Shown here: one piece after another, positions 42,462 through 50,066 of the stretch
Layout: every line of letters starts with the position of its first letter
Numbering within the stretch: the first letter of the stretch is position 1
Assembly: GCA_964493785.1 (NCBI GenBank)
Contig: CAZBPM010000002.1
Coordinates: forward strand, 124,001-188,000
Reading direction: 5' to 3'
DNA length: 64,000 bases
DNA from: Hyphomicrobium_A sp964493785
GTDB lineage: Bacteria > Pseudomonadota > Alphaproteobacteria > Rhizobiales > Hyphomicrobiaceae
Translations under genes and position numbers: made by a program
Notes under the pieces: generated by a model
The model's input: the letters and a program-made list of their open reading frames with translations, nothing else
Told to the model about the DNA's origin: nothing
Database searches by the model: none

Positions 42462-43946
42462 TTATTCTTTCAACAAGTCGGTGTCGGAGCCAGTTGCTCC
42501 GACGAATGTCGGGACCCCTCGCAGCACGCCGTGGAAGTCATGCAGCACCGGCCCGACTCTCATCCCATTGCTACCGATCTGGAACTCGCGAATGGTATCC
42601 TCGTGTCCGCCGGTGCGTTTTTTGACCACCGACAGCGCGCGGCGAAGGCGCCCGTTCGCTTCGAAATAGCGCATTAGAATGACCGTATCGGCCATGTACG
42701 TCACGTCGACCGGTGTTCCCATGTCGCCTACCAGGCCGTGCTGTGCCACCGTGAGGAAAGTGCTGACGCCGCGTCGATTCAGAAACTGGAGAAGTTCGTG
42801 CAGGTGAAGCACCAGGGAGCGCTCTCCCGGCATGGAAGCTTCATATCCATTGAGGCTATCGATCACGACGACCTGGGCGCCCAGATCGATGCTCTGTCGC
42901 ACCTGGCTCGAGAACTCCCCGGGTGATAGCTCGGCGGCGTCTACCTGGCTGATCTGGAGCAGGCCTTTGTCTCGCCATTGCGCGAGGTCGATCCCCATCG
43001 CCTTGGTTCGACGGAAGAGAAGCCCCAATTCCTCATCGAACACAAACATGGCGACCTTCTCGCCTCGCCGCATCGCCGCCACGAGGAACTGCAGCACGAG
43101 AAGCGACTTGCCCGCTCCAGCAGGCCCAAGCACGACGGTGCTCGACCCCTTAGCGATGCCACCGCCCAGAAGCAGATCCACCTCGGCAATTCCGCTCTTT
43201 ACCTGAGATGTCGAGAATTCACCCTTGTGCTCCGCGGCTACGAGCCGTGGAAAGACCTGGACGCCACCGGTCTTGATTGCGAAGTCATGGTAACCGCCGC
43301 GGTATCGCCTGCCGCGATACTTCATCACCTTCAGCCTGCGCCGGTCAGACCCGTATTCGGGAGACAATTCTTCCAGCCTCAGCACGCCATGGGCGATGGA
43401 ATGCACCGTTTTGTCGTGCGTATCGGTGGTCAGATCATCGAGCAGGAGAACGGTCGTTCCGCGCTTTGCGAAAATATGCTTCAGCGCGAGAAGCTGGCGC
43501 CTGTAGCGCAACGAACTCTGCGCAAGAAGCCGGATCTCCGAAAGGCTGTCGAGAACGATCAATGTGGGGTTCACACGTTCGATCTCTGCCAAGATCCGCT
43601 GCGTGGTCTCGCCGAGTTCGAGGTCTGAAGAGTAAAGGATGGTCTGCTGTTCGTCTGGATCGAGTATGCTCTCAGGCGGCTGTAGCTCGAATATCGCCAG
43701 TTCGGGGCTGAACTCCCATCCGTGGGAGGCGGCCGTGCTTTCCAGCTCTTCCCTGGTCTCCGACAGTGTGATGTAGAGGGCTCGCTGTTTCGACTTCAAA
43801 CCCTGCATGAGGAACTGAAGCGCGATCGTCGTCTTCCCTGTGCCGGGGCTTCCTTCGAGGAGGAATAGCCGCCCAAGCACCAACCCGCCGCACAGGACGT
43901 CATCCAGCCCCTCGATGCCCGTGGTTGACTCGCGCGGCTGGCTCAT
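42462..43946 (-). CDS. kaiC: KaiC-like two-domain ATPase
   Basis: A 494-residue RecA-fold protein with two KaiC domains. CI has Walker A GSPGTGKTT near residue 28 and Walker B LIVLDSLSE; CII has GPAGAGKSLL near 265 and VVVIDSLNGYE. The CII catalytic Glu pair is kept (FDEEL), while CI has SE in its place. The position of the cyanobacterial Ser431-Thr432 autophosphorylation pair reads T-Y in VDVTYMADTVIL. No kaiA or kaiB is visible. Non-cyanobacterial KaiC proteins like this usually act as signalling ATPases with histidine kinases, and one is encoded four bases downstream. ATG 43946 is chosen; a TTG at 43976 is upstream. Confidence 0.88.
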   Translation of the reverse strand: MSQPRESTTGIEGLDDVLCGGLVLGRLFLLEGSPGTGKTTIALQFLMQGLKSKQRALYITLSETREELESTAASHGWEFSPELAIFELQPPESILDPDEQQTILYSSDLELGETTQRILAEIERVNPTLIVLDSLSEIRLLAQSSLRYRRQLLALKHIFAKRGTTVLLLDDLTTDTHDKTVHSIAHGVLRLEELSPEYGSDRRRLKVMKYRGRRYRGGYHDFAIKTGGVQVFPRLVAAEHKGEFSTSQVKSGIAEVDLLLGGGIAKGSSTVVLGPAGAGKSLLVLQFLVAAMRRGEKVAMFVFDEELGLLFRRTKAMGIDLAQWRDKGLLQISQVDAAELSPGEFSSQVRQSIDLGAQVVVIDSLNGYEASMPGERSLVLHLHELLQFLNRRGVSTFLTVAQHGLVGDMGTPVDVTYMADTVILMRYFEANGRLRRALSVVKKRTGGHEDTIREFQIGSNGMRVGPVLHDFHGVLRGVPTFVGATGSDTDLLKE

Positions 43947-44265
43947 TCGGATCTCTCGTACCGGGTTTTGTGACAATAGCCTTGGAGGGCGCGGTCCTGG
44001 GCGAAGACAACGCTCCGATGGGGTGAATGTTCCCGCTTTGTGAGGTGACTAATGCGCGCAAAATCGGCCGACGCATCCAAGTGCGACCGGGCGAAGTCGG
44101 CGGCTTTTGACGGTCAGCCGGCTCTCGCGCACCAGGGGCGACGAGGCGGCGTCAGCGCGGCGGACGCGGTGAGCTTGTGTTTGCCCAGCGCGTCGGAACT
44201 TTCCGGCCAGCAACCGCGAGCGCGACCGCTCTCGGTTCGCGCCTCCCAATCGCGCTGACAGCGGG
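43947..44265. other. interval between kaiC and TonB-receptor genes
   Basis: These 319 bases include the upstream region of kaiC on the minus strand and the 3' side of the TonB-receptor gene. A 68-codon plus-strand frame (44052-44258) looks random. I see no terminator or promoter that I can support. Confidence 0.4.
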
Positions 44266-46923
44266 TCAGAACCTTACGCGCACGCCTCCGTATGCAGCGA
44301 AGGGGATCGCTGGAGTGATCGTGCGCGCATTGTCCGGATCATACTTCAGCCCATTGAGCGATGGATCGGGGCCGCCAGATCCGTTTTCACCCGGGCCGGC
44401 TGCCTGCGCGAGTTCGGTATTGAAGTACGTGCCGTAGATCCCGTACTGCTCGTCAAACAGGTTCTCGATCAGGCCGTAAACTTGGACGTGGTCAGTGACG
44501 TTGTAGGATGAGTGCACGTTGACTCGCGTATAGCCGGGAAGCGGCGCATCGTTATTGCCCTCGTCGCCATAGAAGACTTGGTTGCTGACCCTGATAAGAT
44601 CGGCACCCAACGCCCACTTGGGTGTCAAAAGGTATTCAAAGCCGGCCTTGAACCGATGGCGGGGCACGCCCGGCATACGATTGCCGGGGCTTATCTCGAC
44701 GCACATCGCGTCGTCTTCTGCGTCGGGGAAGAAGTCCTCGCACTCCGTCGTGACATTCGGGTTGTTCTCGGAGGCTATGATGTTCTGGGACTGGAACGTG
44801 GCGTCCACGTACGAGTAGCTCGTGTACGCCATCCACCGCTGTGCCCGGTAGGTGGCGCTGGCTTCAATGCCCTGACGAAGCGTCTCGCCGGCATTGGCGA
44901 AGTACCCACGTCCCTGCTGGCTGTCGGCAATCTGGATGATGTCGTTCTCGTTGGTGGCGCGGAACACACCGAAGCTCCAGTCAAAGTGCTCGGCAGCGTT
45001 CCAGCTGGCGAGTTCGCCCCGCAAACCGGCTTCCCAGGTCTTGGACACCACTTGCTTCAGCGGTGGATCCGACGCGAGCGCGCTCTCGATGATGCACGGG
45101 TTCTCCGGATCGGAGCACGCGATTTCGGAGGCTGTCGGCGCGCGGTTCGCCTCCGAATAACCTCCATAGGCAGAAAGGCCAGGCAGCAGCTTATAGGTCA
45201 ATCCGGCCGATGGATTTAACCGATAGAACTCGTTGGTGCCGTTCAGCTTGTCGAGCGAGGACTCACCCGTGTTCTTGATCTCGATGCGCGCATAGTTCCA
45301 ACGTCCGCCGAGTGTCAGTGAAAGACGATCGGTGAGATCGAGCGTATTGACCGCGTAGAGGCCGACGTAATCGTTCAACGTGGTGAGCGAGCGCGGCGTC
45401 ACTTCCGAAGCATTGAGTTCGTCGGCCTCGTCGGGATCGGGATCGAGATCGTCGCGACCGGTCAGCGTTATGCCCGTCCCCGCCACCACGTACTTCGGCA
45501 GGAAGTAGCCGAGTTCGCTAGAGGCCCGGTACTGGACGCGCCCATGATCGTAGCTGCTTCCCATGACGAAGTGATTGTTGAGGCCAAACAGTTTTGCCTT
45601 GTCGGCGGCTTGCAAAGCAAAGCCGTAGCTGTTCGCATCCTGTCCGGTCTTGTCGATGGACCCGAGTGCTCCGTTGCCGAGATCCTCGAGGTCGTCGACC
45701 TGCTGCTCGGTCAGCCCCCCGCCACCTACCGCGAACAGCGGCGCGCCATCCTCGGTGCAGAGTGCGGAGAGGCCGTTGGCGGGTGCCTCCTCGCACTCAT
45801 CGAACTCGGAAATGTTGCCGTCGATATGGCTCTGCCGGAAGTGGCGGTGGTAGGCGACGCCGGACAGAGCCAATGTGGGCGTGATCTCCACGATGCCATT
45901 GGCAGAGAACATCTGCATGTCATTGTCGGTGACTTGCGGCGAAGTGAACGTCCGAGTGCGCCCGCCGAATGCCAGCAACTCTTCCGGTACGGCAGCTGTG
46001 ACGCCGACAACCCCGGTAGCGCCGGTATAGTTCAGGTGGAACTCGGATCCGGTGCCCTTGAAGCCTAGATCGGCATACCCGCGTCGCGTTTCGGTGTCGG
46101 AGAAGTCGCGGAAACCGTCGTCGTTGATCCCCTCGAACGCGCCGTAGATTGCAACGTTGCCGCTTTGCGCCCCTGCCTGTGCGCCAACTTGCCGGCGCCC
46201 GAAGGAGCCCGCCCGGGTATCGACTTCGGCGCCGTGATAGTTGAACCCGTCCTTCATCAGGACGCTGATCGCACCACCGATCGCGTTGAGACCGAACACC
46301 GGATTGGAGCCCATCACGGTGATGCCTTCTATGGCGTTGGTCGGGATGAAATCCCAGTTGACGGTATCGCCGAACGACTCGTTGATCCGCACACCGTTCT
46401 GATAAACCGCGAGACCTTGCGGCAGTCCGTTGACCGGAGACGCCTCGAAGCCGCGATACTGAATTCCACTCTGGAACTGGTTGCCCTGGAGGTCATCGAC
46501 CATGACCGAGGGGATGCGGCTGTTGAGGAATTCCTGCGGAATGACCGACCCGTCACGCTGGATATCACTCGCGTTCATCGTCGAGACGCCGCGCGGGATC
46601 TTGTCGATGGCAATGGCGCCGCCTGCCAGGGGGGCCATGCGCACCAGTCCCTCGTTCGAACCCGCCGCAGGAACCGTCGCGATTGGCGGTGCCGCCGTCG
46701 GTGCAACAGGTGCTGGCGCGACGACGATCGCGGCTGGCTTCTTCTTGGGCGTTGATTTCTTCTGCGCGGTCGGAGCAGGCGGTGACTGCTTCTGAATGAC
46801 GTCAACCGGTGGCAATTGCTCTGTTGCCGGAGCCGGCGTTGGCGCTTCCTGTGAGGAAGCGGGTGCGGCGAATAGCGCAGAAAACGCGGCTGCAAACGCG
46901 GCTGCAGCGTGGACAGAACGCAT
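44266..46923 (-). CDS. TonB-dependent outer-membrane receptor
   Basis: An 885-residue receptor. A signal peptide covers residues 1-24 and is followed by a TonB-box-like LPPVDVIQ (about 37-44), then an unusual Pro/Lys/Ala-rich linker of about 45 residues (KKSTPKKKPAA), the plug domain (PQEFLNSRIPSVMVDD, GVRINESFGDTVNWDFIP) and a 22-strand barrel ending in the terminal Phe. External loops contain Cys pairs and acidic runs (DDLDPDPDEADEL, DFFPDAEDDAMC) that could bind cations. The substrate is not known and no transporter genes flank it. It is a single minus-strand gene. Confidence 0.9.
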   Translation of the reverse strand: MRSVHAAAAFAAAFSALFAAPASSQEAPTPAPATEQLPPVDVIQKQSPPAPTAQKKSTPKKKPAAIVVAPAPVAPTAAPPIATVPAAGSNEGLVRMAPLAGGAIAIDKIPRGVSTMNASDIQRDGSVIPQEFLNSRIPSVMVDDLQGNQFQSGIQYRGFEASPVNGLPQGLAVYQNGVRINESFGDTVNWDFIPTNAIEGITVMGSNPVFGLNAIGGAISVLMKDGFNYHGAEVDTRAGSFGRRQVGAQAGAQSGNVAIYGAFEGINDDGFRDFSDTETRRGYADLGFKGTGSEFHLNYTGATGVVGVTAAVPEELLAFGGRTRTFTSPQVTDNDMQMFSANGIVEITPTLALSGVAYHRHFRQSHIDGNISEFDECEEAPANGLSALCTEDGAPLFAVGGGGLTEQQVDDLEDLGNGALGSIDKTGQDANSYGFALQAADKAKLFGLNNHFVMGSSYDHGRVQYRASSELGYFLPKYVVAGTGITLTGRDDLDPDPDEADELNASEVTPRSLTTLNDYVGLYAVNTLDLTDRLSLTLGGRWNYARIEIKNTGESSLDKLNGTNEFYRLNPSAGLTYKLLPGLSAYGGYSEANRAPTASEIACSDPENPCIIESALASDPPLKQVVSKTWEAGLRGELASWNAAEHFDWSFGVFRATNENDIIQIADSQQGRGYFANAGETLRQGIEASATYRAQRWMAYTSYSYVDATFQSQNIIASENNPNVTTECEDFFPDAEDDAMCVEISPGNRMPGVPRHRFKAGFEYLLTPKWALGADLIRVSNQVFYGDEGNNDAPLPGYTRVNVHSSYNVTDHVQVYGLIENLFDEQYGIYGTYFNTELAQAAGPGENGSGGPDPSLNGLKYDPDNARTITPAIPFAAYGGVRVRF

Positions 46924-47236
46924 TACTAGTACTCCCCCCAGACCACCTGACCTTTCGGCAAGGTGGGACGCAAACGCTACGCAGGGGCGACGGGATTATC
47001 TTATTTGATCGCGTTGTAACTGCCTTGTCGTCCCCCGAGCGCTTACACTAGTGGCTGCGAAGATTGCCAAGACATCAGATTGTTTGACAAAGTTTTCGGA
47101 CGCCGAGGAAGCCGCTTTTGCCGCCGCGTCCCGGCATTGGTCGGGAATTTCAGTGTTGCAACATGAACTGAAAGTGCGCAGCGCGCCGCTCCCCGCGCTA
47201 TTGCCGCCCCTACACTTGAGGACCGCGCCTGCCTGA
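46924..47236. other. promoter region of the TonB-receptor gene
   Basis: These 313 bases lie upstream of the TonB-receptor gene and downstream of the next minus-strand gene. The receptor's start is preceded by GGGGGGAGT. I see no Fur-box-like or riboswitch-like element, although AT-rich stretches at about 46995-47005 could be part of a promoter. Confidence 0.35.
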
Positions 47237-47821
47237 TCAGCGGATGGATTTTTCGAGAGCCGGCGCCTCGACCGTGGGCACGACCTGTCCGAACGCAATG
47301 ATCTTTGTCTTGCCGTCGACCCAGGCCTGCGGAGGCTGGCGATGCAGCCTCTCGCACATAGTCAGAGCTTTTCGGATCTCCTCGTCGGGTACGAAATAGA
47401 AATGGCCCGCCTTGCCGAGGATGCGTCCTAGGTTGGTAAAATACTCCTGTGCCACTTCGAGCGCGGCTTGATCGAGGCAGTGGTCTGTCTGATTGAATGC
47501 CGACAGGGCGACACGCGCATCGTTGAACATCGCGTGCGGAGACGAAGTGTCGGCTGACGCTGTGACGAAGCGCGTCCCGACGACCAGCGTGAGCATGTCG
47601 TCGGGGACGACGCCTGGATCAGTGAGGGGCCGCTTTGGCGCCGACGTTTGCGCGAAGGCCCCGCAGACGCCGAGGCTCAGCAGGACAACGGACAACGCTA
47701 TAGCCTGCGCCCGTCGCCTTATGACGCTCCTGGCTTTTCGCACAGACCTGCGAGCATCCACCGTCGAGAACTCGGTGCTGGAAGCCTTACGCCTGCTGCC
47801 CGTCGGCGCACTCTGATGCAT
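47237..47821 (-). CDS. secreted protein of unknown function
   Basis: A 194-residue protein from ATG 47821, or 168 residues from GTG 47743, which would place an Arg-rich n-region directly before the hydrophobic signal segment (AIALSVVLLSLGVCGAFAQ). The mature domain is alpha/beta-like with GTRFVTASAD, CLDQAALEVAQEYFTNLGRI and a C-terminal WVDGKTKIIAFGQVVPTVEA. Two cysteines remain in the mature part. I do not recognise a family. It is not obviously linked to the TonB-receptor gene 313 bases ahead. Confidence 0.6.
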   Translation of the reverse strand: MHQSAPTGSRRKASSTEFSTVDARRSVRKARSVIRRRAQAIALSVVLLSLGVCGAFAQTSAPKRPLTDPGVVPDDMLTLVVGTRFVTASADTSSPHAMFNDARVALSAFNQTDHCLDQAALEVAQEYFTNLGRILGKAGHFYFVPDEEIRKALTMCERLHRQPPQAWVDGKTKIIAFGQVVPTVEAPALEKSIR

Positions 47822-47992
47822 TTGGACCCCACGAGATGATCATAACATTATCAGATATTGATTGAAAAACAGGCGATCGGAGCGGTTGCGGAACGTCAGA
47901 ATCCCGGTAGCCTAACAGCAAAGAAGAAACGATTGTGGGGGTCACGTTTCTAGCGGGTTCCGTAGACGAGAACTCGCACGCGGCGGTGCCTC

Positions 47993-48772
47993 ATGATCGA
48001 GCCTCATTCTAAGCGCCTTGCAGCCCTCGGCAGCTTCTTTTCGAGATTGGCGTGCCGGCTGTTTCTCATGGTGCCGGTCTCAGTCGGGCTACAGTCAGCA
48101 GCCGCGGCAAGCGGCTTGCGCTCGGTTGAAGCCGTCATCCAGCGAAGCGATCTTGTCATCCTTGCCGACGTGAAGCATGGCGTTCGCGACCGCATCGCGT
48201 TCTACTCCTCCCCTGAACTCTTCGAAGCCATGGCCCGCTCGGCCGTTCGGCATATCGCGATCGAAATGCCGCGTGTCTTGGGGCGGCAGGCAATGGGCAT
48301 AGAAACCGAAGCGGACATCGACCTGTTCGCGCAGGATGTCATACGCGTAGGCCGCTGGCATTTTGTCGATCCCGACCATGCCGACGAGGAGTCGTCGATC
48401 ACGCAGTACCGGGTCGTCGAGGCACTTGGTCGACAGGTGCTGTTGGCGAAGAAGCTTGGGCTAAATCCCATCTTCTACGATTTCAACAATCCCCTCGGTG
48501 GATTCAGGACACAGAACGATCCCGTTTACAGGTGCCTCGCACAGCTCCGCGAACGGGTCTGGTTCCAGTATGGTGTCGACGGGACAGTCACAAAGGCTCA
48601 GCGGGACGCGGCAATCATGCGCGAACGCTTCAGCCATGACGACGAGCTCGCAGCTTACGTGGAGAATGAAGTTCGCGCCAAGGGCGGCGGTAAGGTTGTC
48701 ATGGTCCCGGGCTACGCACACGCCGTACTCCCGGGGGGCTTGGTTGAGCGCATGGAAACCGCCTCAACGTGA
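47993..48772 (+). CDS. secreted ChaN/TraB/EreA-superfamily-like protein
   Basis: A 259-residue protein with a signal segment (residues about 20-40, FLMVPVSVGLQSAAAA). The mature part has the layout of the Tiki/TraB/EreA/ChaN superfamily: LVILADVKHGVRDRIAF near residue 52 (an early His), the Glu-bearing HIAIEMPRVL near 87, and a late His in GKVVMVPGYAHAV near 240. Members are metal-dependent hydrolases or haem-binding proteins. The assignment is by motif only. Its stop overlaps the start of the next ORF (GTGA). Confidence 0.55.
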   Translation: MIEPHSKRLAALGSFFSRLACRLFLMVPVSVGLQSAAAASGLRSVEAVIQRSDLVILADVKHGVRDRIAFYSSPELFEAMARSAVRHIAIEMPRVLGRQAMGIETEADIDLFAQDVIRVGRWHFVDPDHADEESSITQYRVVEALGRQVLLAKKLGLNPIFYDFNNPLGGFRTQNDPVYRCLAQLRERVWFQYGVDGTVTKAQRDAAIMRERFSHDDELAAYVENEVRAKGGGKVVMVPGYAHAVLPGGLVERMETAST

Positions 48773-49011
48773 AGGCAACGGTCGTCGCGGTGCTGAAGGA
48801 CGAACAGGAGGACAAGGCGTTCCACTCGTTCCTCTGGCAACAGGCGCGGATGCTCTCGATCGACCTATCTCGCCCGCCGCAGTACTATTACACCATTGCC
48901 AGCAACACATTGCGCCGAGACGAAGCTCCCGGCCGGTATGTTGCGCTTGACGGAACGAACGAGCGCAACATCCCCTCAGTCTGTTATCAGTTCGCGCAGC
49001 ATGCGCGCTGA
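48769..49011 (+). CDS. 80-residue ORF coupled to the preceding gene
   Basis: The GTG at 48769 overlaps the TGA of the preceding gene, a classic translational-coupling arrangement. The 80 residues read as a soluble protein (AFHSFLWQQARMLSIDL, YYYTIASNTLRRDEAPGRYV, SVCYQFAQHAR), without signal peptide or known motif. Its stop is eight bases from the convergent xdhC-type gene. I consider it likely real because of the overlap and non-random composition. Confidence 0.5.
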   Translation: MKATVVAVLKDEQEDKAFHSFLWQQARMLSIDLSRPPQYYYTIASNTLRRDEAPGRYVALDGTNERNIPSVCYQFAQHAR

Positions 49012-49019
49012 CTAAGGGC

Positions 49020-50009
49020 TCAGCTAACGAGTTGGTGCTCTTTCGCGGCAGCCATGAGTTCGGCGAGAATGCCGACTGCCAGTGTCGCTTTGCTCTTGGC
49101 GCCCTGGATGGTGCCGACCGGCGCGCGTATTCGAGCCGTATCGGCTTCACTCAATCCAAGGTCGATGAGCGCGCGCACGCGCGACCTGTGCGCCGCTCTG
49201 CTGCCGAGCGCACCGATGTAGAAGCAGTCACGCTTCAGCAGACGCGTCAGCAACGCAGGCTCGATATCGTGCTCATGGAAGACGAGGACGACGGCTGAAG
49301 CGGAATCTAGCCGATCGACGAGCCGCTCGGGCAGTTCCCACTCCGGGACCGATGCAACGCCGACCTCGCGCACCTGGCTACGCGTGCTGTCATCCGGGCT
49401 CCAAACTTCCGTGTCCAACCCGGTGGCGCGCGCCAGGACTGCGAGCCCAGACAACGCTGGGCCGCTGCCGAGAAGCAGTAATCGCGGCTGGGGCAGGTAG
49501 ACACGCCTGAAATGGTCACCATCGCGTACACTTTCCTCCCGAGTTCCATCATCGAGCAGGGTGATCTTGCGCGTATCGCTGGCCATATCGGTTTCGAGTG
49601 CAAAGCGCCTGCGCGCGTTGATGTGCAGAACGGTGGCTCCGAGCAGCTGGGAACTCATCGTGCAATCCACGTGGAATTCGAGACCGCTATCGCAAGGCAG
49701 GCGGAAGTCGATGTACTTTGAGCCGCGGCCGTAGCGCACGATGCGGTTCTGCCCCGCGCGGATGACTTCGCCGGCCTCGATGGCAATTGCCCGTTCCAGA
49801 CATCCACCTGAAAGGTAGCCGAAGTACCGCCCGTCCTCGGCGACGACCATCTGCGCACCCAGGGGGCGCGGCGAGGAGCCATCAATCGTCACCAGCGTGA
49901 CGAGCGCGGTGCGCAGGCCATCGCAGCGCCACTTCCACATCACCGGCAGAACGCTGTCCTGTCCCAACAGACTGGCCGGCCAGCTCGACGCTTGAACTTC
50001 GATGCTCAT
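49020..50009 (-). CDS. XdhC/CoxI family molybdenum-enzyme maturation protein
   Basis: A 329-residue XdhC-type protein. The N-terminal domain has TLVTIDGSSPRPLGAQMVV near residue 40 and YLSGGCLERAI near 65, with the family Cys. The C-terminal Rossmann domain has LLLLGSGPALSGLAVLA near 180 and GALGSRAAHRSR near 265. XdhC proteins bind molybdenum cofactor, promote its sulfuration and deliver it to xanthine-dehydrogenase-family enzymes. The nearest such enzyme in the window is the IorAB-like pair at 62-64 kb. It lies behind a sigma-54 activator gene on the same strand (57-base gap). Confidence 0.88.
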   Translation of the reverse strand: MSIEVQASSWPASLLGQDSVLPVMWKWRCDGLRTALVTLVTIDGSSPRPLGAQMVVAEDGRYFGYLSGGCLERAIAIEAGEVIRAGQNRIVRYGRGSKYIDFRLPCDSGLEFHVDCTMSSQLLGATVLHINARRRFALETDMASDTRKITLLDDGTREESVRDGDHFRRVYLPQPRLLLLGSGPALSGLAVLARATGLDTEVWSPDDSTRSQVREVGVASVPEWELPERLVDRLDSASAVVLVFHEHDIEPALLTRLLKRDCFYIGALGSRAAHRSRVRALIDLGLSEADTARIRAPVGTIQGAKSKATLAVGILAELMAAAKEHQLVS

Positions 50010-50066
50010 TGTCTCAACGCAACGCGGCGCTCCCCCGAGACTCCCGATGCGACGTCCTGAGCCGGC

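Noticed and set aside
42462..43946. Complete Kai circadian oscillator
   Set aside because: No kaiA or kaiB gene is visible in the window and the phosphorylation pair is altered.
44266..46923. Lanthanophore receptor (LutH-like) function for the TonB receptor
   Set aside because: Nothing in the sequence or context supports lanthanides specifically, and the alcohol dehydrogenase in the window is not of the lanthanide type.
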